The notes: a model not told the origin generated them from the letters alone. Positions 33,314 to 42,560 are shown, numbered from the stretch's first letter. The stretch: DNA of 64,000 nucleotides from Anaerolineales bacterium (GCA_021463845.1 JAJTXV010000001.1:1-64000), one strand, 5' to 3'. Program-made: numbers and translations.

Positions 33314-33412
33314 GGGTATCTCCTGAGGCAGGATTCTTGCAGAGGAGCGGGTTTTTGGCCTCGTTTTTACTTGATAGCTTTTGCAAGTAGTCGTGCGTAT
33401 TAATTAGAGTGT

Positions 33413-34705
33413 ATGAGTTCGCCCAACGCCCAAACATCCCGCATTCCAGGCTTTTACAACCTTTCTATAGAAGAGCGCCACCAGCGCCTGCGTGACCTCG
33501 GCATCCTGACTGAGGAACAGCTCAGCGCGCTGGCGCAGGGTGGTATCCGCGCTGAGGCCGCCGACCATATGGTCGAGAATGCCATCGGCGTGCACAGCTT
33601 GCCGCTCGGCCTGGGGCTCAACTTCGTGGTCAATGGCCGCGAGGTGTTGGTGCCCATGGCCGTCGAGGAACCCTCGGTCGTAGCCGGCGCGTCCTTCATG
33701 GCCAGGCTGGCCCGTGCGGCTGGCGGTTTCACCGCCAGCACCGACGCGCCGCACATGATCGGCCAGATGCAGCTACTCGACGTAGATGACCTCGAAGCGG
33801 CCACTGCCGCCATCCAGGCCGCCACGCCCGACCTGCTGGCCGAGGCGGCTCAGATCGACCCGGTGCTACTGAAACTGGGCGGCGGCCCGCAGGAACTGCT
33901 CGTCCGCCGCATTGACGATTCGCCCATAGGCTCTTTCCTGGTGCTGCACTTGGTCTACGACGTACGCGATGCCATGGGCGCCAATGCCATCAACACCGCC
34001 TGTGAGCGCCTGGCGCCGCGCATTGAGGCGCTGACCGGCGGCCGCGTCCATCTGCGCATCCTCAGCAACCTGGCCGACCGCCGCCTGGCGCGCGCCGCCT
34101 GTGCCATCAAGCTCAGCGAGCTCGCCTTTGGCGATTTCACCGCCGAGCAGGTGCGTGACGGCATCGTCGAGGCCTGGGCCTTCGCCGCGGCTGACCCATA
34201 CCGCGCCGCCACCCACAACAAGGGCATCATGAACGGCATTGACGCCGTGGTCATCGCCACCGGCAATGATTGGCGTGCAGTCGAAGCTGGTGCCCATGCC
34301 TACGCTGCCCGCAGCGGCCGCTACACCTCGCTCAGCACCTGGGGCGTCTCGCCCGAGGGCGACCTTGTCGGCAGCCTGGAGCTGCCGATGGCGGTCGGCA
34401 TTGTGGGCGGCGCCACCAAAGTACACCCCACCGCCCAGGCCGCCCTCAAGCTGATGGGCGTCACCACCGCCGCTGAGCTGGCCGAGATCATTACCGCTGT
34501 CGGCTTGGCCCAGAACCTGGCCGCCCTGCGGGCACTGGCCACCGAGGGCATCCAGCGCGGCCACATGAGCCTGCATGCCCGCCAGGTAGCCATCGCCGCA
34601 GGCGCACAAGGCGACCAGGTCGAGAAGCTGGCCGCCCAGTTGGTCTCCGAAAAAACCGTGCGCATTGACCGCGCCGAGGAAGTATTAAAGGAATGGTCGC
34701 AATGA
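33413..34705 (+). CDS. mvaA: HMG-CoA reductase, class II type
   Basis: This enzyme interconverts HMG-CoA and mevalonate. The 430-residue protein follows the class II layout: [16 protein letters not shown] at the N terminus, the catalytic glutamate in VEEPSVVA (E85/E86), [12 protein letters not shown], the lysine of [10 protein letters not shown] and the C-terminal catalytic histidine in [11 protein letters not shown]. Class II enzymes are called degradative in Pseudomonas, but the adjacent HMG-CoA synthase makes a biosynthetic role in isoprenoid formation likely here. It overlaps the next gene by 4 bases. Confidence 0.95.
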   Translation: MSSPNAQTSRIPGFYNLSIEERHQRLRDLGILTEEQLSALAQGGIRAEAADHMVENAIGVHSLPLGLGLNFVVNGREVLVPMAVEEPSVVAGASFMARLARAAGGFTASTDAPHMIGQMQLLDVDDLEAATAAIQAATPDLLAEAAQIDPVLLKLGGGPQELLVRRIDDSPIGSFLVLHLVYDVRDAMGANAINTACERLAPRIEALTGGRVHLRILSNLADRRLARAACAIKLSELAFGDFTAEQVRDGIVEAWAFAAADPYRAATHNKGIMNGIDAVVIATGNDWRAVEAGAHAYAARSGRYTSLSTWGVSPEGDLVGSLELPMAVGIVGGATKVHPTAQAALKLMGVTTAAELAEIITAVGLAQNLAALRALATEGIQRGHMSLHARQVAIAAGAQGDQVEKLAAQLVSEKTVRIDRAEEVLKEWSQ

Positions 34706-35787
34706 CAGAGCACCCCCACGAGCATGAAACTGCCCGGCTACTCAAGCCGGAGCACCCGGTTGGCATCGTAGGCTACGGCGCCTACGTGCCGCGCTACCGC
34801 CTGCCCGCCAAGGAAGTAGCCCGCGTCTGGACGGACGGCACGGCCGGCCTGCCCATCGTTGAGAAATCCGTTCCTGGTCTGGACGAAGATGTCATCACCA
34901 TGTCCATCGAGGCGGCCCGCAACGCGGTGGCCCGCGCCCAGGTGCCGGTCAAGGACCTGCGCGCCATCTGGGTTGGCTCAGAGTCGCATCCCTATGCTGT
35001 CAAACCCAGTTCGACCTTGGTGGCCGAAGCCATCGGCGCCTCCACCAGCATCCAGGCCGCTGACTGGGAATTTGCCTGCAAAGCAGGTACCGAGGCGATG
35101 GTGGCAGCCATGGGCTTCGTGGGCTCACGCATGGCGCAGTACGCCATGGCCATCGGCATGGATACGGCCCAGGGCCGTCCGGGCGATGCGCTGGAGTACA
35201 CCGCCGGGGCGGGTGGGGCGGCTTTCATCATTGGCCCCGCGGAAGAATCCGTAGCTGAGATCGAGTGCACCTACTCCTTCGTCACGGACACGCCAGACTT
35301 TTGGCGTCGCCAGTATGCCAAGTACCCGGAGCACGGCCAGCGTTTCACTGGCGAACCGGCTTATTTCAAACACATCACCACTGCCGGCCAGGCCATGTTC
35401 GAGGCTACCAACACCAAGCCCGAAGACTATGCCTACGCCGTCTTCCACCAGCCCAACGCCAAGTTCCCGCAGCGCGCCGGCCAGATGCTCGGCTTTACCC
35501 CGGAGCAGATCAAGACCGGCCTGCTGGTGCCGCGCATCGGCAACACGTACTCCGGCGCGGCCATCATTGGCCTGACCGCCATTTTGGATATTGCCAAGCC
35601 GGGTGACCGTATCATGCTGGTCTCCTTCGGCTCCGGCGCCGGCTCGGATGCGATGGTGCTGCGCGTCACCGACAAGATCGCCGGTAAGCCCCAGCTCGCC
35701 ACCACCACCGAGCAGTACATCGAGCGCCGCACCGAGATCGACTATGCTGCGTATGTAAGGATGCGTGGGAAGTTGGCAATGAAATGA
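34702..35787 (+). CDS. HMG-CoA synthase, archaeal type
   Basis: This enzyme condenses acetoacetyl-CoA with acetyl-CoA to form HMG-CoA. The 361-residue protein has the archaeal-style N terminus [14 protein letters not shown], the active-site cysteine C126 in [11 protein letters not shown], and [11 protein letters not shown] with the catalytic histidine. ATG 34702 overlaps the reductase stop (ATGA) and follows an AAAGGA site. ATG 34693 is also in frame. In archaea this enzyme forms a complex with a thiolase and a DUF35 protein, and both partners are encoded downstream. Confidence 0.93.
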   Translation: MTEHPHEHETARLLKPEHPVGIVGYGAYVPRYRLPAKEVARVWTDGTAGLPIVEKSVPGLDEDVITMSIEAARNAVARAQVPVKDLRAIWVGSESHPYAVKPSSTLVAEAIGASTSIQAADWEFACKAGTEAMVAAMGFVGSRMAQYAMAIGMDTAQGRPGDALEYTAGAGGAAFIIGPAEESVAEIECTYSFVTDTPDFWRRQYAKYPEHGQRFTGEPAYFKHITTAGQAMFEATNTKPEDYAYAVFHQPNAKFPQRAGQMLGFTPEQIKTGLLVPRIGNTYSGAAIIGLTAILDIAKPGDRIMLVSFGSGAGSDAMVLRVTDKIAGKPQLATTTEQYIERRTEIDYAAYVRMRGKLAMK

Positions 35788-35804
35788 GAACGAGAACCGG
35801 AAAA

Positions 35805-35852
35805 GAGATTAGAGACTTGAGATTGGAGACCGAATCTCTAGTCTCTAATCTC
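35805..35852. repeat. Intergenic 13-bp inverted repeat, member of a dispersed family
   Basis: Perfect arms gagattagagact (35805-35817) and agtctctaatctc (35840-35852) enclose a second smaller gagatt/aatctc hairpin. Related sequences occur at 7106-7119, 53793-53829 and 56566-56584. This copy lies between the HMG-CoA synthase and thiolase genes. Confidence 0.75.
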
Positions 35853-35887
35853 AAGTCGCTGATTTCTCAAACTGAGGATTTGCATAA

Positions 35888-37051
35888 ATGACCAACGTGA
35901 TCATTGCTGGTATCGGGCTTACCCCCGTCAACGAACACTGGAACACCTCGCTGCGCGAGCTGGCCTTCCACGCTATGGAAGCTGCCATGCAGGATGCCGG
36001 CGGCCTGCGCCCGAACGCGCTCTACGTCGGCAATATGCTCGCCGGCCAGCTGTCCAAGCAGGCCCAGCTCGGCACGCTGCTGGCCGACTTTGCTGGCCTG
36101 ACCGGCATTGAAGCTGCCACCATCGAAGCCGCTGGCGCTTCCGCCGCCATGGCCCTGCGGGTCGGCATGCTTGCGGTTGCCAGCGGCCAGGTGGACGTTG
36201 CCATGGTGCTCGGCGTCGAGAAACTCAGTGAGCAGGTACCTGCTGAGGTTGAAGCCGCCTTGGCCATGGGCTCTGACACGGATTACGAAGCCGAGCAGGG
36301 GCTGACCCTCACCGCCCAGGCAGCGCTGCTGGCGCAGCGCTACCTGCATGAGCACCAACTGGCCCAGGATGTGCTGGCTGGCTTTCCGCTCACCGCCCAT
36401 GCCAACGGCGCTCACAATCCCAACGCCATGTTTCAGAAGGCGGTCAAGCCCGAGACCTATGCCAAAGCCGGCATGGTCAGCGCGCCGCTCAATATGTTTG
36501 ACGTTGCCCCGAATGCGGATGGCGCTGCCGCCCTCATCCTGACCCGCCGTGAGTTGCTGCCGCCCAAGTTCTCCCATCCGCTCGTGGAGATCATCGGCTC
36601 CAGCGCCGTTTCTGACACCCTGGCGCTGCACGACCGCCCGGACCCCCTCACCTTCAACGCGGCCCGGCTCTCGATCGAGCGCGCCTGTGCCCAGGCCGGC
36701 ATCCTGCCCAAAGATGCCGACCTGTTCGAGCTGTTCGATGCCTTCTCCATTTATAGCGCCCTCTCGATGGAGGCCGCCGGCCTGGCGGCCCGCGGCGAGG
36801 GCTGGAAGTGGGCCCAGAACGGGGCCATCTCGCTCACCAGCGAGATGCCCATCGCCACCCTGGGCGGCCTGAAAGCCCGCGGCTTCCCCGGCGGCGCTAC
36901 CGGCGCCTACCAGGCCGCCGAGGCCGCCCTGCAACTGCGCAGCCAGGCGGGCGGGGCGCAGGTAGCGGATGCCAAGACTGCCCTGGTGCAGAGTCTGGGC
37001 GGCCCGGCGGCAACCGCCGTCACGCATGTGTTGCGCCGTGTAGAGGACTAA
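35888..37051 (+). CDS. Thiolase-like protein lacking the catalytic Cys and His
   Basis: This 387-residue protein has the thiolase fold and the archaeal acetoacetyl-CoA thiolase gene context. Matching parts include the N-terminal VIIAGIGLTPV, AQAALLAQRYLHEH and GGLKARG..GGATGAYQ near the C terminus. The nucleophilic Cys, normally in an EAACASG-type motif, is Gly83 here (IEAAGASAAM). The catalytic GHP histidine is Phe333 (KARGFPGG), and the usual HDAF is FDAF. It is therefore unlikely to perform thiolysis or Claisen condensation. A scaffold role in the HMG-CoA synthase/DUF35 complex is inferred. It overlaps the next start by one base. Confidence 0.88.
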   Translation: MTNVIIAGIGLTPVNEHWNTSLRELAFHAMEAAMQDAGGLRPNALYVGNMLAGQLSKQAQLGTLLADFAGLTGIEAATIEAAGASAAMALRVGMLAVASGQVDVAMVLGVEKLSEQVPAEVEAALAMGSDTDYEAEQGLTLTAQAALLAQRYLHEHQLAQDVLAGFPLTAHANGAHNPNAMFQKAVKPETYAKAGMVSAPLNMFDVAPNADGAAALILTRRELLPPKFSHPLVEIIGSSAVSDTLALHDRPDPLTFNAARLSIERACAQAGILPKDADLFELFDAFSIYSALSMEAAGLAARGEGWKWAQNGAISLTSEMPIATLGGLKARGFPGGATGAYQAAEAALQLRSQAGGAQVADAKTALVQSLGGPAATAVTHVLRRVED

Positions 37052-37482
37052 TGGAACTGCTGTCGACGCGCCTGGACAAGGCAACCAGTCTGACCAACGC
37101 CTTGGCTGCCACGCTCACCAGCGAGCAGCTCAAAAGCCACAATGGTGAAGCGCCATCCAACAGTATCGGTGCCCAGTTTTGGTGCGTAGTCGGTGCGCGC
37201 GAGAGCTATGCGCGCGCCTTCGAAGCTGGCGCCTGGCAGGGTTTCAGTTGCAGCCTCAAGGAGCCTGAGGTTCCTGCCATCGTGCAGGCAGCCCTGGCTA
37301 CCTCCCAGGCGGCCTTGCAGGCCGCTCTGGCCGCCGCCAGCCAGCCGTGGGACGAAGCGCGCCAGCACATTCTCTATGATCTGCTGGAGCACGAAGCCCA
37401 GCACCAGGGCCAGCTCATCCGCTATTTCTACGCCAACCGCATCGCCTTCCCACCAGACTTTGCCAAGCGCTACGCGTTGTAG
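37051..37482 (+). CDS. DinB-like protein
   Basis: This 143-residue four-helix protein of the DinB/YfiT type may bind a divalent metal through histidines. HEAQHQGQLIRYFY near residues 108-121 carries the typical HxxxH pair. The first His of the family triad is less clear. Its ATG overlaps the thiolase stop (TAATG), so it is part of the mevalonate operon. A role there is unknown. Confidence 0.78.
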   Translation: MELLSTRLDKATSLTNALAATLTSEQLKSHNGEAPSNSIGAQFWCVVGARESYARAFEAGAWQGFSCSLKEPEVPAIVQAALATSQAALQAALAAASQPWDEARQHILYDLLEHEAQHQGQLIRYFYANRIAFPPDFAKRYAL

Positions 37483-37505
37483 TCTCTGCTGAAGCATCCC
37501 CAAGC

Positions 37506-37537
37506 CAAAAAAGCCCGCCGGATGGTGGGCTTTTCTC
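37506..37537. terminator. Bidirectional intrinsic terminator
   Basis: The hairpin agcccgcc/ggtgggct is flanked by A6 and TTTTC, between the convergent dinB-like and map genes. Confidence 0.75.
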
Positions 37538-38282
37538 AAGCTTGGGTCAGGATGATGGGCTTGCCCTGTGTGATCACGATCGTGTGCTCAAACTGAGCCG
37601 CAATGCTGCGGTCCAGCGTGCGCAGTGACCAGCCGTCGCGCTCTTCGGTGATGCGCCCGGAGCCCGCCGTCAGGAACGGCTCCAGCGCCAGCACCAGTCC
37701 TTCGGTCAGCACGCGCTTGTCACGCGGGTTGGGCACGTTCAGCACATCACTGGGATATTCGTGCAGCTTACGCCCGATCCCGTGACTGGCCAGCTCGGCG
37801 ATCGTGTTGTAGCCGTGTGCGCGCGCCTCGCTCTGCATCGTGCGCCCCAGTTCGCTGATCAACACGCCAGCCTTGGCGGCGGCGAGTGTCTTTTTGAGCG
37901 TGGCCTTGGTTGCCTCCAGCAGAGCAGTCACATCCTTCGTCCGCTTGCCCACCTGCATCGAGGCGCCCGTGTCGGCAAAATAGCCGTCCTTCTCGGCCGA
38001 GACATCGATGTGGATCAGGTCGCCAGTCTTCAGTACATAGTCGCCCGGTATGCCGTGGGCGATCACCGGCGTCACGCTGATGCAGGTGGCCCCGGGGAAT
38101 TGGTACATAACTTCCGGCGCTGACTGGGCGCCTCGGCTATTGAGATAGCTGCGACCCAGATCATCCAGCTCCCGGGTGCTAATGCCGGGAGCCGCTGCGG
38201 CTAGCATCTTGCGCAGCCCAACCGCACAGATCCTGCCGATCGCCTTCAGGCGTTGCAGCTGCTCGTCAGTCTCTACCGTCAT
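37536..38282 (-). CDS. map: Methionine aminopeptidase, type I
   Basis: This enzyme removes the N-terminal methionine from new proteins. The 248-residue protein has the pita-bread fold signatures: VIAHGIPGDYVL with the substrate histidine, IDVSAEKDGYFADTG with two metal aspartates, SHGIGRKLHEYP with a metal histidine, LALEPFLTAG and the final glutamate in HTIVITQG. A minus-strand TATAAT (38296-38291) ends 8 bases before the ATG, so the mRNA is probably leaderless. Confidence 0.94.
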   Translation of the reverse strand: MTVETDEQLQRLKAIGRICAVGLRKMLAAAAPGISTRELDDLGRSYLNSRGAQSAPEVMYQFPGATCISVTPVIAHGIPGDYVLKTGDLIHIDVSAEKDGYFADTGASMQVGKRTKDVTALLEATKATLKKTLAAAKAGVLISELGRTMQSEARAHGYNTIAELASHGIGRKLHEYPSDVLNVPNPRDKRVLTEGLVLALEPFLTAGSGRITEERDGWSLRTLDRSIAAQFEHTIVITQGKPIILTQA

Positions 38283-38375
38283 AGCGCTGGATTATAGGCT
38301 CATTAATCGTCTTACATCCTGATAGTTTCTGAGAGTCTGGCCGGGCTACAGTAAGCTCGACAGGAGAAATAAAAG

Positions 38376-38783
38376 ATGGATATTCCGCGCCATTGGAGAC
38401 TAAAAAAGCAGCGCTACTCGCTCACCGGCGAGGTATGCGAGCATTGTGACGCCAAGCTGTTCCCGCCGCGTGACATCTGCCCCGAATGTGGCGAAGAGGC
38501 CAAGACCCTCTTCCAGTTCAGCGGCAAGGGCGAGGTCTATTCCTTCACGACCGTCTACGACGCCCCTGAAGGCTATGCCGAGCAGGCGCCCTACACCCTG
38601 GCCATGGTCAAGCTGGTCGAAGGCCCTCTGGTCACCGCCCAGCTCACTGACCTCGGCGAGCAGCAGCCCGCCATCGGCATGCCGGTGGAAATGGTCACCC
38701 GCTTGCTGCGCTCCGCTACTGATGAGCGCGGCATGCTGATCTACGGTTACAAGTTCCGCCCGGCTGTAGCTCAAGCGGGCTGA
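38376..38783 (+). CDS. DUF35 zinc-ribbon/OB-fold protein, partner of HMG-CoA synthase
   Basis: DUF35 proteins bind CoA thioesters and hold archaeal thiolase and HMG-CoA synthase together. The 135-residue protein has an N-terminal rubredoxin-like zinc ribbon with C21, C24, C35 and C38, followed by an OB fold (GKGEVYSFTTVYDAPEG ... APYTLAMVKL). An AGGAG site precedes ATG 38376. It is separated from the other mevalonate genes by the opposite-strand map gene. Confidence 0.92.
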   Translation: MDIPRHWRLKKQRYSLTGEVCEHCDAKLFPPRDICPECGEEAKTLFQFSGKGEVYSFTTVYDAPEGYAEQAPYTLAMVKLVEGPLVTAQLTDLGEQQPAIGMPVEMVTRLLRSATDERGMLIYGYKFRPAVAQAG

Positions 38784-38796
38784 TCAAAAAGTTATC

Positions 38797-38830
38797 CAAA
38801 AAAGCGCAGCCGCGGCTGCGCTTTTTTGTT
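38797..38830 (+). terminator. Intrinsic terminator
   Basis: The palindrome gcgcagccgcggctgcgc is flanked by A6 and T6 directly after the DUF35 gene. Confidence 0.9.
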
Positions 38831-38843
38831 TCCATAATCATCA

Positions 38844-38849
38844 TATAAT
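38844..38849 (+). promoter_or_regulatory. -10 element close to the start codon (leaderless transcript)
   Basis: A perfect TATAAT ends 6 bases before GTG 38856. No good -35 is visible because the region is occupied by the preceding terminator. Confidence 0.6.
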
Positions 38850-38855
38850 TGCTTT

Positions 38856-40148
38856 GTGCCTACTAGGACGCTTACACAAGCTGTGCGGCTGGTTACGTTA
38901 GTAGCCATTGTGGCCAGCACCCTGGTAACGGCAACGCCAGCCTATGCCGCGCCCGGCCCCTGCGACGGCACTCCAGCCAACGATCCTCCCATCACATGCT
39001 CAACAGATCCCACCCCTGATGACCAGGTTGGCCTTGGTTTGGGCGATGACACCTATGTCCAGGATGCCGGCGTAACCTCGGATTATGTTGGCGGTGACGC
39101 CGACGAAGACGGCCTGGAAAGCAGCGGCAACGGCGGTAATGACCACATCACGATCAATGGCATCGTGACCTCGTGTGTGGATGGCGATAATGTCGATGGG
39201 GATGGCGGGAACGATACGATCATCATCAATGGCGAAGTGCAGTGTGAAGTTGCCGGTGATTATGCCGGTGGTAATGGCGGCGACGACACGATCACGATCA
39301 ACGGCGAAGTCTACTCGTCAGTCTCGGGTGACATAGCTTTGCTTGACGGCGGGGATGACATCATCACCATCAACGGAGATGTTGGCGGGGATGTATATGG
39401 AGACGAAAGCGGCGGAGATGGTGGGAATGACAGGATCACGCTGGCTTCGGGCGGCACCATCGGTGGGGATGTGTATGGAGATTCCTCAGGTGGAAACGGC
39501 GGCAATGACACCATCACGATTAACGGCGTTGTCGCCGGTGATGTCTACGGGGATTGGGCGGACGGCGATGGAGGCAATGACACCATTGTCATCAATGGAA
39601 CCGTAACAGGCGATATCTATGCGGATGCCGTTCTTGGAACCGGAGGCGATGACCGCGTGGAGCTTGGCGCCGGCGCCAGTGTGGGCGGCGTTATTTATGG
39701 TGAAGACGGCTTTGACACACTTGTCTTCACATTCCTGTTACAGAGCCAACTCAATGGTCTCGACCCGGCCAATGGCTCCCTAACCCACAATGGGCAGACG
39801 TATACCTGGGCAAACTTTGAGCGCTTGCTGGGCACTCTGATAGCAGCCCTCAAAGATTCACTGGCACAACTCCTGTTCGCAGGCTCGGGCTTCACGGCCG
39901 CCGATGTGGGTGGCGGCATCATGATCCTGCGCGGCGATACCCTGATTGCATTTGCGCCTCACACAACACTGCGCTCGCTCGCCCAAGGGGATGAGCCCCT
40001 ACGCTTTCAAGCGGAAGGGCAGGAGTGGTACGTGACCGTAGTTAACCTGGGCTCCACAGCCGAGCAGCCGTATCGTGAAACCATGCAGGTGACGATCTTC
40101 TCCCCAGCAGGCGATCTGGCTGCCCAGTTCATGTTTCTGGAGCAGTAA
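38856..40148 (+). CDS. Secreted repeat protein, predicted beta-solenoid
   Basis: This 430-residue protein has a signal peptide ending near residue 31 (TPAYAA). Residues ~58-288 form about nine repeats of 24-26 residues with the core GGNDTITING and GDVYGD, rich in Gly, Asp and Asn. The GGNDTI element resembles half of an RTX calcium-binding nonapeptide, but the period is longer, so a right-handed beta-helix with one repeat per turn is more likely. The C-terminal ~140 residues are a separate domain I do not recognise. The GTG start is supported by the -10 placed 6 bases upstream. No RTX-type secretion genes are nearby. Confidence 0.78.
   Translation: MPTRTLTQAVRLVTLVAIVASTLVTATPAYAAPGPCDGTPANDPPITCSTDPTPDDQVGLGLGDDTYVQDAGVTSDYVGGDADEDGLESSGNGGNDHITINGIVTSCVDGDNVDGDGGNDTIIINGEVQCEVAGDYAGGNGGDDTITINGEVYSSVSGDIALLDGGDDIITINGDVGGDVYGDESGGDGGNDRITLASGGTIGGDVYGDSSGGNGGNDTITINGVVAGDVYGDWADGDGGNDTIVINGTVTGDIYADAVLGTGGDDRVELGAGASVGGVIYGEDGFDTLVFTFLLQSQLNGLDPANGSLTHNGQTYTWANFERLLGTLIAALKDSLAQLLFAGSGFTAADVGGGIMILRGDTLIAFAPHTTLRSLAQGDEPLRFQAEGQEWYVTVVNLGSTAEQPYRETMQVTIFSPAGDLAAQFMFLEQ
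39027..39719 (+). repeat. Tandem coding repeats of ~75 bp
   Basis: About nine diverged units, each encoding a 24-26-residue GGxD-TITING-GDVYGD element, lie within the secreted protein gene. Confidence 0.75.
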
Positions 40149-40235
40149 ACTTCCGACGAAACCCGATAGCTGAATAGGGCGCGGTTATTCTTAGCCGCAT
40201 GGGCATAGTGTGTCTGTTACTCTCTAGGTGAACTC

Positions 40236-41231
40236 ATGGAACAATTCATCAAAGACCGCTTCACCGATAGCATTCTGCACCAGGCCGCCCAGCGCTACGG
40301 CGTTGAGCCGTCCGCGGTCAAAGTGCTGGACAGCTTTGAGAGCTTCATCTTCGAATTCCCGCGGGATGGCAAGGAATACATATTGCGCATTGGCCACAGC
40401 CACCGCCGCAACCAGACCCTGATCGAGGGCGAGACGGAATGGATCAACTACCTCGTCGCCGGTGGCGTCTCCGCGGCCCAGGCCATTCAGTCCGTCAATG
40501 ACAAGCTCGTCGAACCGATTGCCGACGGCCATGGCGGTGACTTCCTGGCGGTTGCCTTCGTCAAAGCCCCCGGAGGCCCGGCCCGCGGCCTCAATTGGAC
40601 CCCAAAGCTGTATCAGACCTATGGCGAGACGATTGGCCGCATGCACAAGCTCACTCAGGCCTACACTGCGCCCCGCAAGCGGCCGGAATGGGATGACCCA
40701 GTGTTTGACTTCGTCAACACCTTTCTGCCGGATAGCGAAAGCGAGATCAAGCACAAATACAACCAAGTGTGTGACTATGTGCGCACGCTGCCCAAGGACC
40801 CACAGTCTTACGGCCTCACCCATCAGGATGCGCACAGTGGCAACCTTTTTATCGATGAGGATGGCCGCATTACCTTGTTCGACTTTGACGATTGTGGCTA
40901 TAACTGGCTGGTCAACGATATTGCCATGGTGCTCTTCTATATGGCCAGCACTGCCGAGGATAAAGCCGCCTTCACCGCTGAGTTTATGCCGCCCTTTCTG
41001 CGCGGCTACGCCAGCCAGTGCAGGCTCGACCCCAAATGGCTGCGAGAGATGCCGCACTTCATGAAGATCCGGGAGCTGGAGCTGTACGCGGTCATCCACC
41101 GGGATTTTGATGTCGATAACATTGACAATCCCTGGATCGCCAACTTCATGCGCGGTCGCCGCGAGCGCATCCTGGCAGATCAGCCCTATATTGAATTCGA
41201 CTTCACTACATTGGAGTCGCTGCTCGCCTAG
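40236..41231 (+). CDS. Aminoglycoside phosphotransferase-fold kinase
   Basis: This 331-residue protein has the protein-kinase-like APH fold shared by aminoglycoside, choline and homoserine kinases. The catalytic loop is HQDAHSGN at 196-203 with D198, and the metal site is FDFDDC around 215-220. The N-lobe lysine is in KEYILRIGHS. The C terminus is rich in aromatic and acidic residues as in spectinomycin or homoserine kinase-like family members. Substrate is unknown, and antibiotic resistance should not be assumed. Confidence 0.85.
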   Translation: MEQFIKDRFTDSILHQAAQRYGVEPSAVKVLDSFESFIFEFPRDGKEYILRIGHSHRRNQTLIEGETEWINYLVAGGVSAAQAIQSVNDKLVEPIADGHGGDFLAVAFVKAPGGPARGLNWTPKLYQTYGETIGRMHKLTQAYTAPRKRPEWDDPVFDFVNTFLPDSESEIKHKYNQVCDYVRTLPKDPQSYGLTHQDAHSGNLFIDEDGRITLFDFDDCGYNWLVNDIAMVLFYMASTAEDKAAFTAEFMPPFLRGYASQCRLDPKWLREMPHFMKIRELELYAVIHRDFDVDNIDNPWIANFMRGRRERILADQPYIEFDFTTLESLLA

Positions 41232-41388
41232 CTATGCCCCCAAGTTGCACCCAGGCGGAAAACTGACCTCAATCGGCAGTGAACAGCCGCTTGCCGTGCC
41301 AACAAACCTGTAATAACCCGCATGCCTAGATTTACATAAACCCTCGGCGCATACTGCTCCTTATCTTAGCCTTTACAAGGAGTAGTAC

Positions 41389-42435
41389 ATGTCCAAACGC
41401 AGCACCTTAGTCTCACTTTTATTCATCCTGGCGCTTCTGGCCGCTGCATGCGGCGCCCCGGCGCCAGCTGCTACATCCGCGCCGGCCGAGCCCGCCGCGG
41501 CCACCGAGGCGCCCGCGGTAGAGCCCACCGCAGACCCTGCCTTCCCGGTGACCATTGAGCACAAGCATGGCAGCACTACCATCGAGGCCGCACCCGAGCG
41601 CATCGTTTTGGTTGGCCTTAACGAACAGGATGCGCTGCTGGCTTTGGGTGTCGTACCCGTGGCTACGCGCGAGTGGTACGGTGAGCGCCCAGGCGCCGTG
41701 TTTGAATGGGGGCAGGATGAGCTGGCCGCGCTGGGCGGCGAGACTCCCGTAGTGCTCAGCGGCGGGGCGCTGAACTTCGAAGAGATCGCCGCGCTGGAGC
41801 CTGACGTCATCATCGGCTTGTATTCCGGCTTGACCGTGGAGGAATACGCCACCCTCAGCCAGATCGCGCCTACTGTGGCCCAACCGGCTGATTACGTTGA
41901 CTGGGGTGTGCCCTGGCAGCAGGTTACACTCACCGTAGGCCAGATCCTGGGCAAAACTACCGAGGCCGAAGCGCTGATCGCCGGGGTTGAAGCTCGCTTT
42001 GCCGCCGCCCGTGAGCAGTTCCCGGCTGTGCAGGGCGTTGAAGGTGTAGTCGCCACGCCGTGGGGCTATCCCACCACTTACTATGTCTACGGTTCACAAG
42101 ATTCGCGTGGCCGCTTCCTCACCAGCCTGGGTTTTGCGTACCCGCCCATCATTGATGAGTTGGCCGGCGAGGATTTCGGGGCATCGATCTCCTACGAACG
42201 CTTCGACATCATTGATATCGACTTCCTGATCTGGATCGACACCCTGCCGGCGGACCTGCTGGCCAACCCGCTCTACGCCAATTTGGCCATTGTCCAGGAA
42301 GGGCGGGTGGTCTACCTGGAAAACACCAACCCGGTCTATGACGCACTGAATTTCTCCACTGTGCTCAGCATTCCCTTTGCGATTGATGAGCTCACCCCGG
42401 CGCTGGAGCAACTGAACCAGACTCTGAGCAACTAA
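41389..42435 (+). CDS. Iron-siderophore/cobalamin-type substrate-binding lipoprotein
   Basis: This 348-residue lipoprotein of the FepB/FhuD/BtuF class (TroA-like fold with a rigid helix) has a signal ending LLAAACG, followed by an Ala/Pro/Glu linker to residue ~50. The mature domain has the usual TIEAAPERIVLVGLNEQDALLALG start, LEPDVIIGLYSG and WGVPWQQVTLTVG. ABC permease and ATPase genes are not adjacent, so it is an orphan receptor. No cobalamin riboswitch or clear iron box was recognised in 41232-41388. Confidence 0.88.
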   Translation: MSKRSTLVSLLFILALLAAACGAPAPAATSAPAEPAAATEAPAVEPTADPAFPVTIEHKHGSTTIEAAPERIVLVGLNEQDALLALGVVPVATREWYGERPGAVFEWGQDELAALGGETPVVLSGGALNFEEIAALEPDVIIGLYSGLTVEEYATLSQIAPTVAQPADYVDWGVPWQQVTLTVGQILGKTTEAEALIAGVEARFAAAREQFPAVQGVEGVVATPWGYPTTYYVYGSQDSRGRFLTSLGFAYPPIIDELAGEDFGASISYERFDIIDIDFLIWIDTLPADLLANPLYANLAIVQEGRVVYLENTNPVYDALNFSTVLSIPFAIDELTPALEQLNQTLSN

Positions 42436-42456
42436 GCCCGTTTGCTACCCAAAAAA

Positions 42457-42488
42457 GCAGCCCGCGGCACTGCAGCGGGCTGCTTTGT
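42457..42488 (+). terminator. Intrinsic terminator
   Basis: The hairpin gcagcccg/cgggctgc is followed by TTTGTT directly after the binding-protein gene. Confidence 0.75.
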
Positions 42489-42531
42489 TAATGTGCGCTG
42501 AGCAGCCGCGCACATTCATAGCCAGCTTCGC

Positions 42532-42560
42532 TTGACGCTCAATTTTGCGTATGCTAGTAT
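42532..42560 (+). promoter_or_regulatory. Promoter of LysM lipoprotein gene
   Basis: TTGACG (42532-42537) and TAGTAT (42555-42560) are separated by 17 bases. Confidence 0.6.

Noticed and set aside
35867-37084. 405-residue minus-strand ORF opposite the thiolase-like gene
   Set aside because: The plus-strand frame has the thiolase fold signatures. This one is an antisense artefact.
40236-41231. Antibiotic resistance gene
   Set aside because: The APH fold is shared with many metabolic kinases and there are no signs of a resistance cassette.
41232-41388. Cobalamin riboswitch upstream of the siderophore/B12-type binding protein
   Set aside because: The B12 box was not found and no large conserved fold was recognised.
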